From an uncultured Clostridia bacterium (lineage in GTDB: Bacteria; Bacillota; Clostridia; Lachnospirales; Lachnospiraceae): a DNA stretch of 64,000 nucleotides. The DNA is taken from positions 39,728 through 103,727 of the forward strand of contig CAMWKO010000008.1 of assembly GCA_947174885.1 (NCBI GenBank). Reading direction: 5' to 3'. The notes under the pieces are model-generated. The model did not search any database. It worked only from the letters and a program-made list of their open reading frames with translations, and was not told the DNA's origin. A program made the position numbers and the translations under genes. How positions within the stretch are numbered: position 1 is the first letter of the stretch; the number at the start of each line of letters is the position of its first letter. Below, piece by piece: positions 1 through 8,700 of this stretch.

Positions 1-123
1 CAATCGAAAACCAATAAATGCAAATAATATAAAAAGTATTATTTCCCCAATAATGAGAAATATAATATTTCCGGCAATCAAATCCGGCAGCATAGGATTA
101 TCAAGCTTAACTCTTTTTTTCAT
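1..123 (-). CDS. ATP synthase protein I-like membrane protein, partial
   Basis: The ATG at 123 opens a reading frame that runs off the left edge of the window (41 codons visible). The start of the product is polar (MKKRVKLDNP) and is followed by a strongly hydrophobic helix at about residues 13-40. The start overlaps the last 17 bases of the AtpZ-like gene upstream, which suggests translational coupling. AtpI-type proteins sit at the head of F0F1 ATP synthase operons and are thought to help c-ring assembly or Mg/Ca transport; that role is inferred from the neighbour and the hydrophobic profile, because only the N-terminus is present. The rest of the atp operon would lie to the left of the window. 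Confidence 0.55.
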   Translation of the reverse strand, partial: MKKRVKLDNPMLPDLIAGNIIFLIIGEIILFILFAFIGFRL

Positions 124-361
124 TGTCCTTTTCCCTCTTAGTCTCATCAACATTCTGATTCAAAACACTCTTTGCTAATATATATGCATTTCTTCCACCT
201 GCAAGTATGCCTAGAAAAAGCAACCATACTGTAGTGGCGGTATTAAAATACTTATCTATCATAATACCTAAGAACAGACACATAAACATCGGAACCATAA
301 CATGGATTCCCAACTGTGTAATCAAACTAAGGCTTCTAAACACTTCTTTCCTATACTTCAT
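107..361 (-). CDS. AtpZ/AtpI-family protein (F0F1 ATPase-associated)
   Basis: An 84-residue protein with two hydrophobic helices (about residues 17-37 and 44-62) separated by a short loop, and a very charged C-terminal tail. The motif around residues 30-36 (LGIMIDKYF) followed by a second helix with a GG near its end is typical of the AtpZ/AtpI family, small membrane proteins encoded ahead of ATP synthase genes. A good promoter lies 76 bases upstream (437-465), and the next gene overlaps by 17 bases. This is probably the first gene of an atp operon leaving the window to the left. The family assignment is good; the molecular function of the family is only partly known. Confidence 0.7.
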   Translation of the reverse strand: MKYRKEVFRSLSLITQLGIHVMVPMFMCLFLGIMIDKYFNTATTVWLLFLGILAGGRNAYILAKSVLNQNVDETKREKDNEKKS

Positions 362-436
362 ATGACACCTTTTTAATAAAAGTAGTAAAATAGTATAATC
401 TTAATAAGAAATTATTTAAGATAAATTCATCATAAA

Positions 437-465
437 ATTATATCATCTTACTACTTTTTTGTCCA
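437..465 (-). promoter_or_regulatory. Sigma-A-like promoter for the atp operon
   Basis: Reading the minus strand there is TGGACA (460-465), a 17-base spacer and TATAAT (437-442). This is a near-consensus vegetative promoter, placed 76 bases before the AtpZ-like start at 361. It separates the atp genes from the dCMP deaminase gene that ends at 518. Confidence 0.7.
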
Positions 466-517
466 TTTTTTAGGCAAATTTTTAGAAATATTTTGCTTTA
501 TTTCATTTATTTGTATA

Positions 518-1003
518 TTATAAACTAATTTTTACTTCTCTTCCCGTATACTTATATTCCGTATGCTTTATCCCCGCTGCCGTAAGCATCTTTTTAGAAG
601 CTACAACACTCGGAGTTTCTGCATATTTATCACATCCATATACAATTTCTTTTATCCCACACTGTATAATAGCCTTTGCACATTCATTACAGGGAAACAA
701 GGTAACATACAGCTTGCAATTTTCAAGGCTTCCTCCTCTATAATTGAGTATTGCATTCAACTCACTGTGTGTTGAGTAAAAATACTTGTTATCTAAAGGC
801 TCCCCCTCCCTGTTCCATGGAAAATCATCATCACTGCATCCAATAGGGAAACCATTATATCCCATAGATAATATCTTGTTATCCGGGCTTACAATACAGG
901 CTCCCACCTGGGTATTAGGATCCTTTGAACGCATGGCAGAAAGCATTGCCACTCCCATAAAATATTCATCCCATGAAATGTAATCTTTTCTCTTTTCTGA
1001 CAT
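518..1003 (-). CDS. comEB: dCMP deaminase (ComEB-type cytidine/deoxycytidylate deaminase)
   Basis: Zinc-dependent deaminase of 161 residues, expected to convert dCMP to dUMP for thymidylate synthesis. The HSE motif (His79, Glu81) supplies the zinc ligand and proton shuttle, and PCNEC (Cys105, Cys108) gives the other zinc ligands. The DPNTQVGA and GYNG elements near the N-terminus and an insert at 57-75 fit the deoxycytidylate deaminase group rather than plain cytidine deaminase. An upstream in-frame start exists at 1027, but the ATG at 1003 is preferred because GAGAGG lies 8 bases before it. It is the last gene of the series that begins with pfk, after a 99-base gap behind rpiB. In other Firmicutes this gene also lies between rpiB and the atp operon. 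Confidence 0.9.
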   Translation of the reverse strand: MSEKRKDYISWDEYFMGVAMLSAMRSKDPNTQVGACIVSPDNKILSMGYNGFPIGCSDDDFPWNREGEPLDNKYFYSTHSELNAILNYRGGSLENCKLYVTLFPCNECAKAIIQCGIKEIVYGCDKYAETPSVVASKKMLTAAGIKHTEYKYTGREVKISL

Positions 1004-1102
1004 ATATATCCTCTCTTTAAACAACAAAAAATGCTTTGCAAATTTCCTATTGCCTTGAATTATAATCTCATGTGACTTGTTAAATCATACAACCCAGTTT
1101 TA

Positions 1103-1531
1103 CTAATCCTCTAATTGTGAAATTCTTCGTATATGCCTTTCTTCATTGGAAAACGGTGTATCAAGAAATGTATCCACAATCTTAAGTGCAAGTCCTGTTC
1201 CAATGACTCTGCCACCCATAGCCAGAATATTTGCATCATTATGCAGTCTCGTAGCCTCTGCCATAAAACAATCGGTACATAGTGCAGCACGAATACCCTT
1301 AACCTTATTTGCCGCTATAGATATTCCAATACCAGTTCCGCATATAAGAATACCTCTTTCACATTCGCCACCAGCAACTGCATGTGCCACAGCCTTTCCA
1401 TACTCCGGATAATCTACACTGGCATCGCTATAGCAGCCAAAATCCTTATATTCAAGACCTCTTTCCTGCAAATGCTTCATAACCTCCTGCTTTAATTCAT
1501 ATCCTCCCTGATCACAACCGATTGCTATCAT
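1103..1531 (-). CDS. rpiB: Ribose-5-phosphate isomerase B
   Basis: 142 residues, the usual length for RpiB/LacAB-type sugar isomerases. It interconverts ribose 5-phosphate and ribulose 5-phosphate in the pentose phosphate pathway. The phosphate-binding N-terminus (IAIGCDQGGYELK), the catalytic CGTGIG loop with Cys64, and the H-N-x-A-N segment near residue 97 are all present. It follows the phosphatase-like gene by 18 bases, so the two are very probably co-transcribed. The order sua5-phosphatase-rpiB matches ywlC-ywlE-ywlF of Bacillus subtilis, which supports both the call and ancestral synteny. Confidence 0.95.
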   Translation of the reverse strand: MIAIGCDQGGYELKQEVMKHLQERGLEYKDFGCYSDASVDYPEYGKAVAHAVAGGECERGILICGTGIGISIAANKVKGIRAALCTDCFMAEATRLHNDANILAMGGRVIGTGLALKIVDTFLDTPFSNEERHIRRISQLED

Positions 1532-1549
1532 AATGTCCTCCTGATGTTT

Positions 1550-2002
1550 CTATGAATTTAATTCATCTATTTTCTTTATGACCTCATTTATAAGTGTTTC
1601 TATAAAAACAAAATTGTCCTCATATTCCTCTATTGATTTCCCATAAGGAATATCTACATCTCCCGTGCTTCCCACAAACTCTTTTATGGAATACACATCA
1701 ACAGCCTTGACAAATCTGTCATAGATTTTCTGTTTTCCCCGTTCTGTCATGACAAGAACTAATATATCTACTCCAAAGTCCATTTCCGTAAGCTGTCTTG
1801 CTGTGTGTCTTGATAAGTTAAGTCCATGTGCCTTTGCCACCTCTACTCCTTTTGGATTGGCAGGCTCAGGAAAATGTACTACCAAACCTCTTGACTCAAT
1901 TTTTATATCCTTATTTCCAATCTTACGTTTTAAAATTGTTGCAGCCACCGGAGCCCTATATGTATCATCCTGACTTACAAAAATAATTTTGCTATATCTC
2001 AT
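1550..2002 (-). CDS. Low-molecular-weight protein-tyrosine phosphatase homologue, active site degenerate
   Basis: 150 residues with the LMW-PTP fold signature and the genomic position of YwlE (arginine phosphatase in Bacillus). The family active-site loop is C-x5-R-S near residue 8-16. Here the loop is S-QDDTY-R-A, so the nucleophilic cysteine is Ser10 and the last loop serine is Ala17, while Arg16 is kept. The general-acid region, normally DPF or DPY, reads DIPY at 117-120. The reading frame is intact and overlaps the Sua5 gene by 11 bases, so it is translated and maintained rather than a decaying pseudogene. A catalytically silent binding or regulatory protein is the simplest inference; activity with serine cannot be excluded. 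Confidence 0.8.
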   Translation of the reverse strand: MRYSKIIFVSQDDTYRAPVAATILKRKIGNKDIKIESRGLVVHFPEPANPKGVEVAKAHGLNLSRHTARQLTEMDFGVDILVLVMTERGKQKIYDRFVKAVDVYSIKEFVGSTGDVDIPYGKSIEEYEDNFVFIETLINEVIKKIDELNS

Positions 2003-3074
2003 CCTTACCCACCTTCACAATTCTATATCCTGCTGCCTTTATCATTCGATTCATAATTGCACACCCAAATTCATCCTCGTAAAAGCTTTCACTAAGAATA
2101 ATATCCACATCCTCACTGTCAAAGCTCCTAAGTATATCATAAAGACTCTTAGCAATAGAGCTCTCATCTGCTCTCGTACCAATAGATACTATAATATCAC
2201 CTTCATATCTATTTATAGTTTCATCCGTAGCTATTATTCCTACTTTATGATTTTTATCTCTTTCAGTTTTTGAAATTTCATTTATTGCAGCTATTACTTT
2301 TTCAATATCTCCTTCAAATACTGTAAGCTCTGCTTTTGGTGCATAATGCTTATACTTCATTCCCGGTGCTTTCGGTCTGTAGCCCTTCTCTCCTATATCT
2401 TCAAGCGTTTTGGCAGATACCACCTTATCCTCGCAAACTTTTCCTATAACCTTTTCTATCATTCCCCTTGTAATGTATCCCGGTCTGAGTATCATCGGAA
2501 TTTCTGATGTAACATCCACTATGGTCGACTCTATACCAATACCTACACTGCCGGAATCCACAATCATATCTATCTTACCTGACAAATCCTCTATAACATG
2601 TTCTGCCTTTGTAGGACTGGGTCTTCCTGAAGTATTTGCACTGGGCGCAGCTATAGGTACCTTGGCTGCCTTTATAAGCTCTAACGCAACTTCATGATTT
2701 GGCATTCTGACTGCTACTGTATCGAGCCCTCCTGTAGTTTCATACGGAATTATATCTTTCTTTTTAAAGATTAGAGTCAGCGGTCCAGGCCAGAATGCCT
2801 CCATCATTTTACCGGCATTTTCCGGTATATATTCCACAATATCTTTTAGTTCTTCTGGTGATGATATATGTACAATCAGGGGATTGTCTGATGGTCTGCC
2901 CTTTGCCTGATATATCCTTTTGGCTGCGGTCTTATCTAAGGCATTACCACCCAATCCATATACGGTTTCTGTCGGAAATGCTACAAGACCTCCGCTATTA
3001 AGTATATTTCCGGCTTCATTTATATAATCCATACATATATTTTCAATATTAATTTTTTTTACTACAGTGTTCAT
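1992..3074 (-). CDS. ywlC: L-threonylcarbamoyladenylate synthase (Sua5/YwlC)
   Basis: 360 residues, the two-domain Sua5 form. It makes threonylcarbamoyl-AMP from threonine, bicarbonate and ATP, the first step of tRNA t6A37 synthesis. The YrdC domain (about 15-205) shows FPTETVYGLG at 33-42, the KGRP motif at 58-61 and the SAN motif at 145-147. The C-terminal Sua5 domain (about 235-355) begins after an APGMKYKHYAP segment, which links the domains over the active site. It starts 15 bases after the TPR/P-loop gene and its end overlaps the phosphatase homologue, so it belongs to the same transcription unit. Length and motifs are normal. Confidence 0.95.
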   Translation of the reverse strand: MNTVVKKINIENICMDYINEAGNILNSGGLVAFPTETVYGLGGNALDKTAAKRIYQAKGRPSDNPLIVHISSPEELKDIVEYIPENAGKMMEAFWPGPLTLIFKKKDIIPYETTGGLDTVAVRMPNHEVALELIKAAKVPIAAPSANTSGRPSPTKAEHVIEDLSGKIDMIVDSGSVGIGIESTIVDVTSEIPMILRPGYITRGMIEKVIGKVCEDKVVSAKTLEDIGEKGYRPKAPGMKYKHYAPKAELTVFEGDIEKVIAAINEISKTERDKNHKVGIIATDETINRYEGDIIVSIGTRADESSIAKSLYDILRSFDSEDVDIILSESFYEDEFGCAIMNRMIKAAGYRIVKVGKDEI

Positions 3075-3089
3075 AACTGCCTCTATTTC

Positions 3090-5753
3090 TTAATCATTAA
3101 TAAAATCTGCTTCTGTAAGTATCTTTTCTTTATCCTTATTTCCAAATAAGCTCTTGATAAGCTTACCTATAGATTTTCTTTCTGCATTATCAATTGCTAT
3201 ATCAATAAGCTGTTCTACATGGTTTTTGTGTATTACAAGCGTAATAGTATAAAGTTGGTCAATCTTTTCATGTAATGCAAGCATTCCCATTTCGTCAATC
3301 GCATACCCCTTTTGTTCTGCATAATCAACTGCTATTTTTGCCCAATCCCTTATTTTATTATGTTTCAGTTTAATAATATTGTCAAATTTTTCACATACGG
3401 CTTTATTCTCAGCCATATACTTCTCGGACATAGTCCTTTCATCTTCAAATATAACTATTCTCTTTACCGGGTCTTCATTTAAAACCTGCAGTAATTCTTC
3501 AAACAGCTCTGCTTCAATAGATGCCGACTTTTCAATAACTACATCACATTCTCCAAGCTTGGATACAAAGGTAGAAATGTTCTTTTCGGTAAATGATGTT
3601 CCATTTACTTTAGCTATTTTCTTTGTTCCCTTTTCCCTGATTACGCCCATAAGCTTTATAATTTCCATAGCAAGAGTAGTTTTTCCACTCTTTACATCAC
3701 CCATAATATAGACATAGTCATTTTTATCCACACTGCCCTTTAACATACTTTGCAATACCTTTATTACCTGTTTATCTAAACCCTCAACTCCCGAATACTT
3801 TTCTATAAACTCCTTAATTAGAGTTTTAATATCCAGCTTTTGTGATTTGTCAGAGGCTGTCTTTTCTGTAGATTTATCCGGTTTTTCTGAAGCTTTATTA
3901 TCTGTATTATCATTTGGCTGTGTTTCTTCCTGTTGTTTATCTGTATTCTCTACCTCTTCATTATTATCTGCTTCTTCTGCATTTTCTACATTCTCTGTTT
4001 CCTCAGTATTCTCTATTTCCTCTGCTTTTTCTGCAGCTTCCGACTCTTCTGTATCTTCTGCTTTTTCTATATTTCCGGAAATCTCCGCATTCTCTGACTC
4101 ATTTGTATTTTCTGTTTTTTCATCAATGCTGTCTGTTATGCCTATATCTTCTGTATCGTCAGATACATCACTACCACTGTCTTCCACGCTGATATCCTCA
4201 TTATCGGCAGATATGTCACTACCGTCATCTGCTGCACTGCTATCTTCCATATCCTCCTCAGATATGCAGGTGGTGTCTGCTGTATCTGTCTGTTGTTCAA
4301 CATTTTCTGTATCATCAACCGACCCTGTAAGCAATTCCTCCAGTGCATCTAATGCCAGCTCCTTTGTTTTACTAATTTCCTCATCACTTCTAAATCCCAT
4401 ATCCTCAATCTCCTCTTCAATTATATTACTATCCTCCTCCAAAAATTCATCTTCAGTTTCCTCCAATGTAATTATATCCTCTGCATTTTCCCCATATTCT
4501 ATGACATCTTCCTCCTCTGATTCCTCTAAAGTTTCATCTATATTTTCCGGTTCATCTTCAATATACTCTGTATCATCTATGTAGTCTACAGTATCAATAT
4601 CACTTATCTCCTCCAGTTCTTCCACCTCTTCCAGAGAAACCGGATCCTCTGCAAATATTTCTTCACTATATGTATCTGTAGCTTCTTCTACATTTATATT
4701 TTCAGCTTCCTTTGGAACGTCCTCTTCTACAGGCTTATAAATACCACCAAGCAATTCATCAATGGTCATCTGACCCTCAATCTGCTCATCATCTGTATTT
4801 ACCGGTATTTCAGCATTATTACCTTTCTCCTTTAAGATATTACTGCCACCCAAGCCTCCGGCAATCTCCTTAATGATTTCCCTGCTTGGAATAATCTTTG
4901 TCTTTTCTGCCTCCGGTACTATCTCCCTGACAACGGTGCTTTCTTTTTTCTCTTCCTCAGGTTTAAATATATCATCATTATCTATAAGCTCATCATCTGT
5001 TTCATTTTCGAGAGTTACTTCACCAAACAGCTCAACCATGCTCTTTGCAATTTCAGCCTGAATATTATAGGTATCGTATTTGTTATCTACAGATATCTCT
5101 TTTAGCTTAATATCCTCTACATTTATTTCCTCTGCTTCCTTCTCCCATCTTTTGTCATACTTCTCCTGCTGGCTCTTAGTAAGCGGCGCATGCAGCATTT
5201 TAAGCTCCATAGCCTTATCTACATACTTTCCTTCGCTAAACCACAATATAATTGTATCACAAAGCTCTATACATCTGTCTGTATTTCCTGCCTTGTGATT
5301 AAGCTTTGCAAGCTCATATGTCCACTTATCATCCATATCATCCTCTACATATTTTTCCAATATGTCAATCTGATTTTCAATAGGCTCGTTTTTAAGCTTT
5401 GATATCTCATACTGTAAAATGTAGCAGGAAGCATCCTTAGGTGCAATAGTTTTGAAATCCTCATAGTAGTCTAAAGCACTTTCCAAATCCTTGCGCTTAA
5501 CCGATATTCTTGCAAGTCTGAAAGCTATCTGTCTGCCAAGCTGTGAACGTTCATATGCTATTTCCAAAATATCTCTGGCACTGTCAAAGTCACCAATGAC
5601 TTCATACACATCTGCAACAGTTATAAGCAGGGCGTTATTTTTAACCTTACCAAAATCTATTGTGTCAGCTATTTTCGCTGCCTGTGTATATTCCTTTTTC
5701 CTGATAAGTTTCTTAATCTGTTCTGTTTTGATATTAAATTCGTATTTATCCAA
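3090..5753 (-). CDS. TPR, acidic-linker and P-loop ATPase protein of unknown function
   Basis: 887 residues in three parts. Residues about 1-210 are helical repeats of the tetratricopeptide kind (repeated A-x-x-x-D and Y-E patterns). Residues about 240-640 are an extremely acidic, low-complexity segment of Glu, Asp, Thr and Ser with imperfect short repeats (EDTEESE, ENTEETEN). Residues about 655-870 are a nucleotide-binding domain with a Walker A motif GDVKSGKTT at 685-693 and likely strand motifs CDVVIEKS near 736 and IVIFEDE near 766, resembling an AAA-type fold. No membrane segment or signal peptide is seen. It starts 12 bases after the SMC-like gene, exactly where JetD nuclease genes lie in Wadjet loci, but it has no visible Toprim or JetD feature. 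A regulatory or loading ATPase for the SMC-like complex is an inference from position only. Confidence 0.6.
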   Translation of the reverse strand: MDKYEFNIKTEQIKKLIRKKEYTQAAKIADTIDFGKVKNNALLITVADVYEVIGDFDSARDILEIAYERSQLGRQIAFRLARISVKRKDLESALDYYEDFKTIAPKDASCYILQYEISKLKNEPIENQIDILEKYVEDDMDDKWTYELAKLNHKAGNTDRCIELCDTIILWFSEGKYVDKAMELKMLHAPLTKSQQEKYDKRWEKEAEEINVEDIKLKEISVDNKYDTYNIQAEIAKSMVELFGEVTLENETDDELIDNDDIFKPEEEKKESTVVREIVPEAEKTKIIPSREIIKEIAGGLGGSNILKEKGNNAEIPVNTDDEQIEGQMTIDELLGGIYKPVEEDVPKEAENINVEEATDTYSEEIFAEDPVSLEEVEELEEISDIDTVDYIDDTEYIEDEPENIDETLEESEEEDVIEYGENAEDIITLEETEDEFLEEDSNIIEEEIEDMGFRSDEEISKTKELALDALEELLTGSVDDTENVEQQTDTADTTCISEEDMEDSSAADDGSDISADNEDISVEDSGSDVSDDTEDIGITDSIDEKTENTNESENAEISGNIEKAEDTEESEAAEKAEEIENTEETENVENAEEADNNEEVENTDKQQEETQPNDNTDNKASEKPDKSTEKTASDKSQKLDIKTLIKEFIEKYSGVEGLDKQVIKVLQSMLKGSVDKNDYVYIMGDVKSGKTTLAMEIIKLMGVIREKGTKKIAKVNGTSFTEKNISTFVSKLGECDVVIEKSASIEAELFEELLQVLNEDPVKRIVIFEDERTMSEKYMAENKAVCEKFDNIIKLKHNKIRDWAKIAVDYAEQKGYAIDEMGMLALHEKIDQLYTITLVIHKNHVEQLIDIAIDNAERKSIGKLIKSLFGNKDKEKILTEADFIND

Positions 5754-5765
5754 AACTATTCACCT

Positions 5766-8700
5766 CTAAAATAATGTTGTTTGCTCATATGTCAATGTTT
5801 CATAATCCATTTGTTCATTATCAACATTACTACAGTAGTCTACTACTACAGTCTGCTGTTTTCCATCAATAAGCTTCTGACCTAAAATATAATTTACATC
5901 AAATCTTCCGGTAATTGCAGGCGTTGTACCTCTTGCAGGTACTATCAGCTGTACGCTGTTAGTCTTTAAGAGCTTAAAAATAGGCTCCCAAATATAAATA
6001 TCCTTTGCAGCACCAAAAGGATTGTCTATAAATACTACTTTCTTAAGTCCGACACCTTCACTGCCCTTGGAATTTATACTGCTGATATAGTTGATAACAG
6101 CTATCAGAAACTGAATATAAATACCCTGCGACTGTCCTGTGCTTCCTACAGCCTCCTCGTATTTTAAATATCTGCTCTGTTCCTTAATCCTCTCTCTCTT
6201 GTAGAGATTTAACTTAATACCATTCATGTCCTGCACAATAGCAGAAAACAGTTTCTTAAAGGATAGCTGATTCCTGATATATTTTAAACGCTCTGTCTCA
6301 TTCTTCATGGAATCTGCCACATTTACCGTATCGTCAATATATTTTTCCATACTTAGCTTATATTGATCCTCTTTTATGTACGGAATATTTAAACTGATAA
6401 TGGAAATGATTTCTCCATCCATATTGATTTTTGAAAGCTTTGGCAATCTGTCCAGTTCATTCTTAATATTGAGACATGTCTGTATACACTGGTTTTCAAA
6501 GCTGTCCTTTATCTTTTCCATATCTTCAATACTCTTTAAAATTCTTTCCTTTTCAAGTGTTATGCAATCAACTATCTGTAAGAGTGCCTCTGATAATTCT
6601 TCAGCCTCTGATACACTTTCGGGAAGAACAATATTGGTACGCATTTCATCAGCCAGTGGCTCTGCTCCCATTTTCACAAGAATATCCACAAGCATCTGTT
6701 TTTCCTTTTCAAACTGTTCCCTCTTATCATACATCTCTTTTAAGAATTTGTCATTTTTTTCTACTATCTGACCAATCTTTTCCTCAATATCCCCAATTCC
6801 CACAAAGAGTTTTTCTTCTGTACCCACATTTATTTTAGCATTAGATATAATTTTATCAATATCTCTTTGCAAAATTATGTACTTTTGATTGTTTTTTTCT
6901 ATCTGCCTTAAGTTATCATTAATTTCCGACAGTTTTCTCTCAAAACCTGCTATCTCTTCTCTCCTGTTACTGATATACATATCAATATCCGTATTTTCTA
7001 TTGATAATTCCGCATATTCTCCATATTTTTCAACAATTTTCAGCTTTCCTTTTTCAATACTCCCCTCTGCCTTATCCTTTAAGGTACGGATACCTGTTAT
7101 TTCATTATGTATATCATCGGCTCTTTTACTTCCATCTTCAATCTGTTTTTTAATATTTTTAAGCTCCTCTTTACTTGTAACTGCATACTCTCCCTTTTCA
7201 TAATATTCCTTTACATCCTCTAAAAATACTCCATTATAGTCAATAGCCGTAAGTGACTTTTCCATTGCCAAATCATAGTTATTGATGAGCTTCTGTTTGT
7301 CGGACACATCTGACATATCGCTTTCGCATGCCTCTTTAAGTCCCATAAACCTTGCCTCCAGCTCCACATCCTCCAAACTGCTTTCTGCCTTTATATCCTC
7401 TCTATAGTACGCTTTATACACACTATCCCAGACAGACTTTGTTTCTTCTATCTCTTTCTTTAGCAGATTTACATTTTTCTTCCTTGCTGCTAACTGATTC
7501 TCCTGAGCCAGAAGTCTTGCTTTAGTGGTTTCATATTTTGATTTTGCTGCTTTAAGAGCCTGCTCCTTGTCATTAAGTGTTCTTAGAATAATCATCTGCT
7601 CTTTACTATAGTCCATTAAGCAGTTTACGACAGCAAGCTTTTCTGTCAGCTCTTCTTCCCTCTCTTCAAGCTTTTCTGTTTCTTTTGTAATATTGAAAAT
7701 TACCTCTGCAATATTTCTGATATTTTCGGCTATATCTGTACTTAAACTATCCAGTTCCTTCCTTTCCTGTTTTAAGCTTTCATATCTGTCCTGTATTTCC
7801 TCATACCTTTCCATATGCCCGTTTATATATTCCGATATAAATCTGCTGTCACCCTTTAACAGCTCAGCAGTTTCCTCCAGCTGTGATATTTTAAAATCTA
7901 TACTGCTTATCTCTTCGTTTATTTTTATCTGCTTTTTTTCTATCAGTTCTTCATTATAGAAAAGTTCTTGGTTACACATTACAAAGCTAAGATTTGAGCT
8001 GTCTACAGCATATATACCATTTTTTACCGCTTCAAATCTAAGAATCGGTACTGCTGTCTTAACACCGGAAAGCTCCTTTAATCCTGTATCAGCTGCTATC
8101 GTATGATAATTTTCTTTAATCAGTATAGAATATGGCAGCAACGGATTAATTTCTAATACCGACTTCTTCTTTTCTACTGATAATGCCTTTACAAACTCCG
8201 CACCTAAAACCGCAATATTTCCGTAATATCTCACAATATAGCTGTATACGTTTTTTATTTCCTCACTTAAAGGCACAACTATACCGTTTCTAAAACTAAT
8301 AATATAATTATTTAATATATCCCGTTCATTCTTCAGCTTTAAAAGCTCCTCCGTTGCCTCATTATATCTGAAGTCAACAATATCCTTTAATATAATAAGG
8401 TTTTTCTCACCATATATCTGAGAAAGCTTTTTTACCTTTTCCTCCAGCTTTGCTCCCTCTTCTTTTTCATCAATACATACAGAAAGCATACTGTCATTAT
8501 TTTCTATACTGCTTCTGATTTCTTCTTTTTTGGAATTCAGGCTTTCCTGTTCTTTAACAGCCTTCTCATACTGACTTCTAAGTGTGGTCTTTTCTTCCAT
8601 AAGTTTTTCATACTCATTCTCCAGCTCTATTTTATCTTTTGCAGGCTCAAGTGATAAAACTCCTTTATATTCTCCACGTTTTTCATTTATTTTATCTGTA

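Noticed and set aside
1003..1027. Upstream start for the dCMP deaminase at 1027
   Set aside because: The ATG at 1003 has a better placed GAGAGG and gives the usual family N-terminus.
3847..4584. Open frame of 245 codons on the plus strand, very rich in Ser
   Set aside because: It is the mirror of the Glu/Asp-rich linker of the 887-residue protein; low-complexity acidic codons read in reverse give Ser and Phe. No ribosome site.
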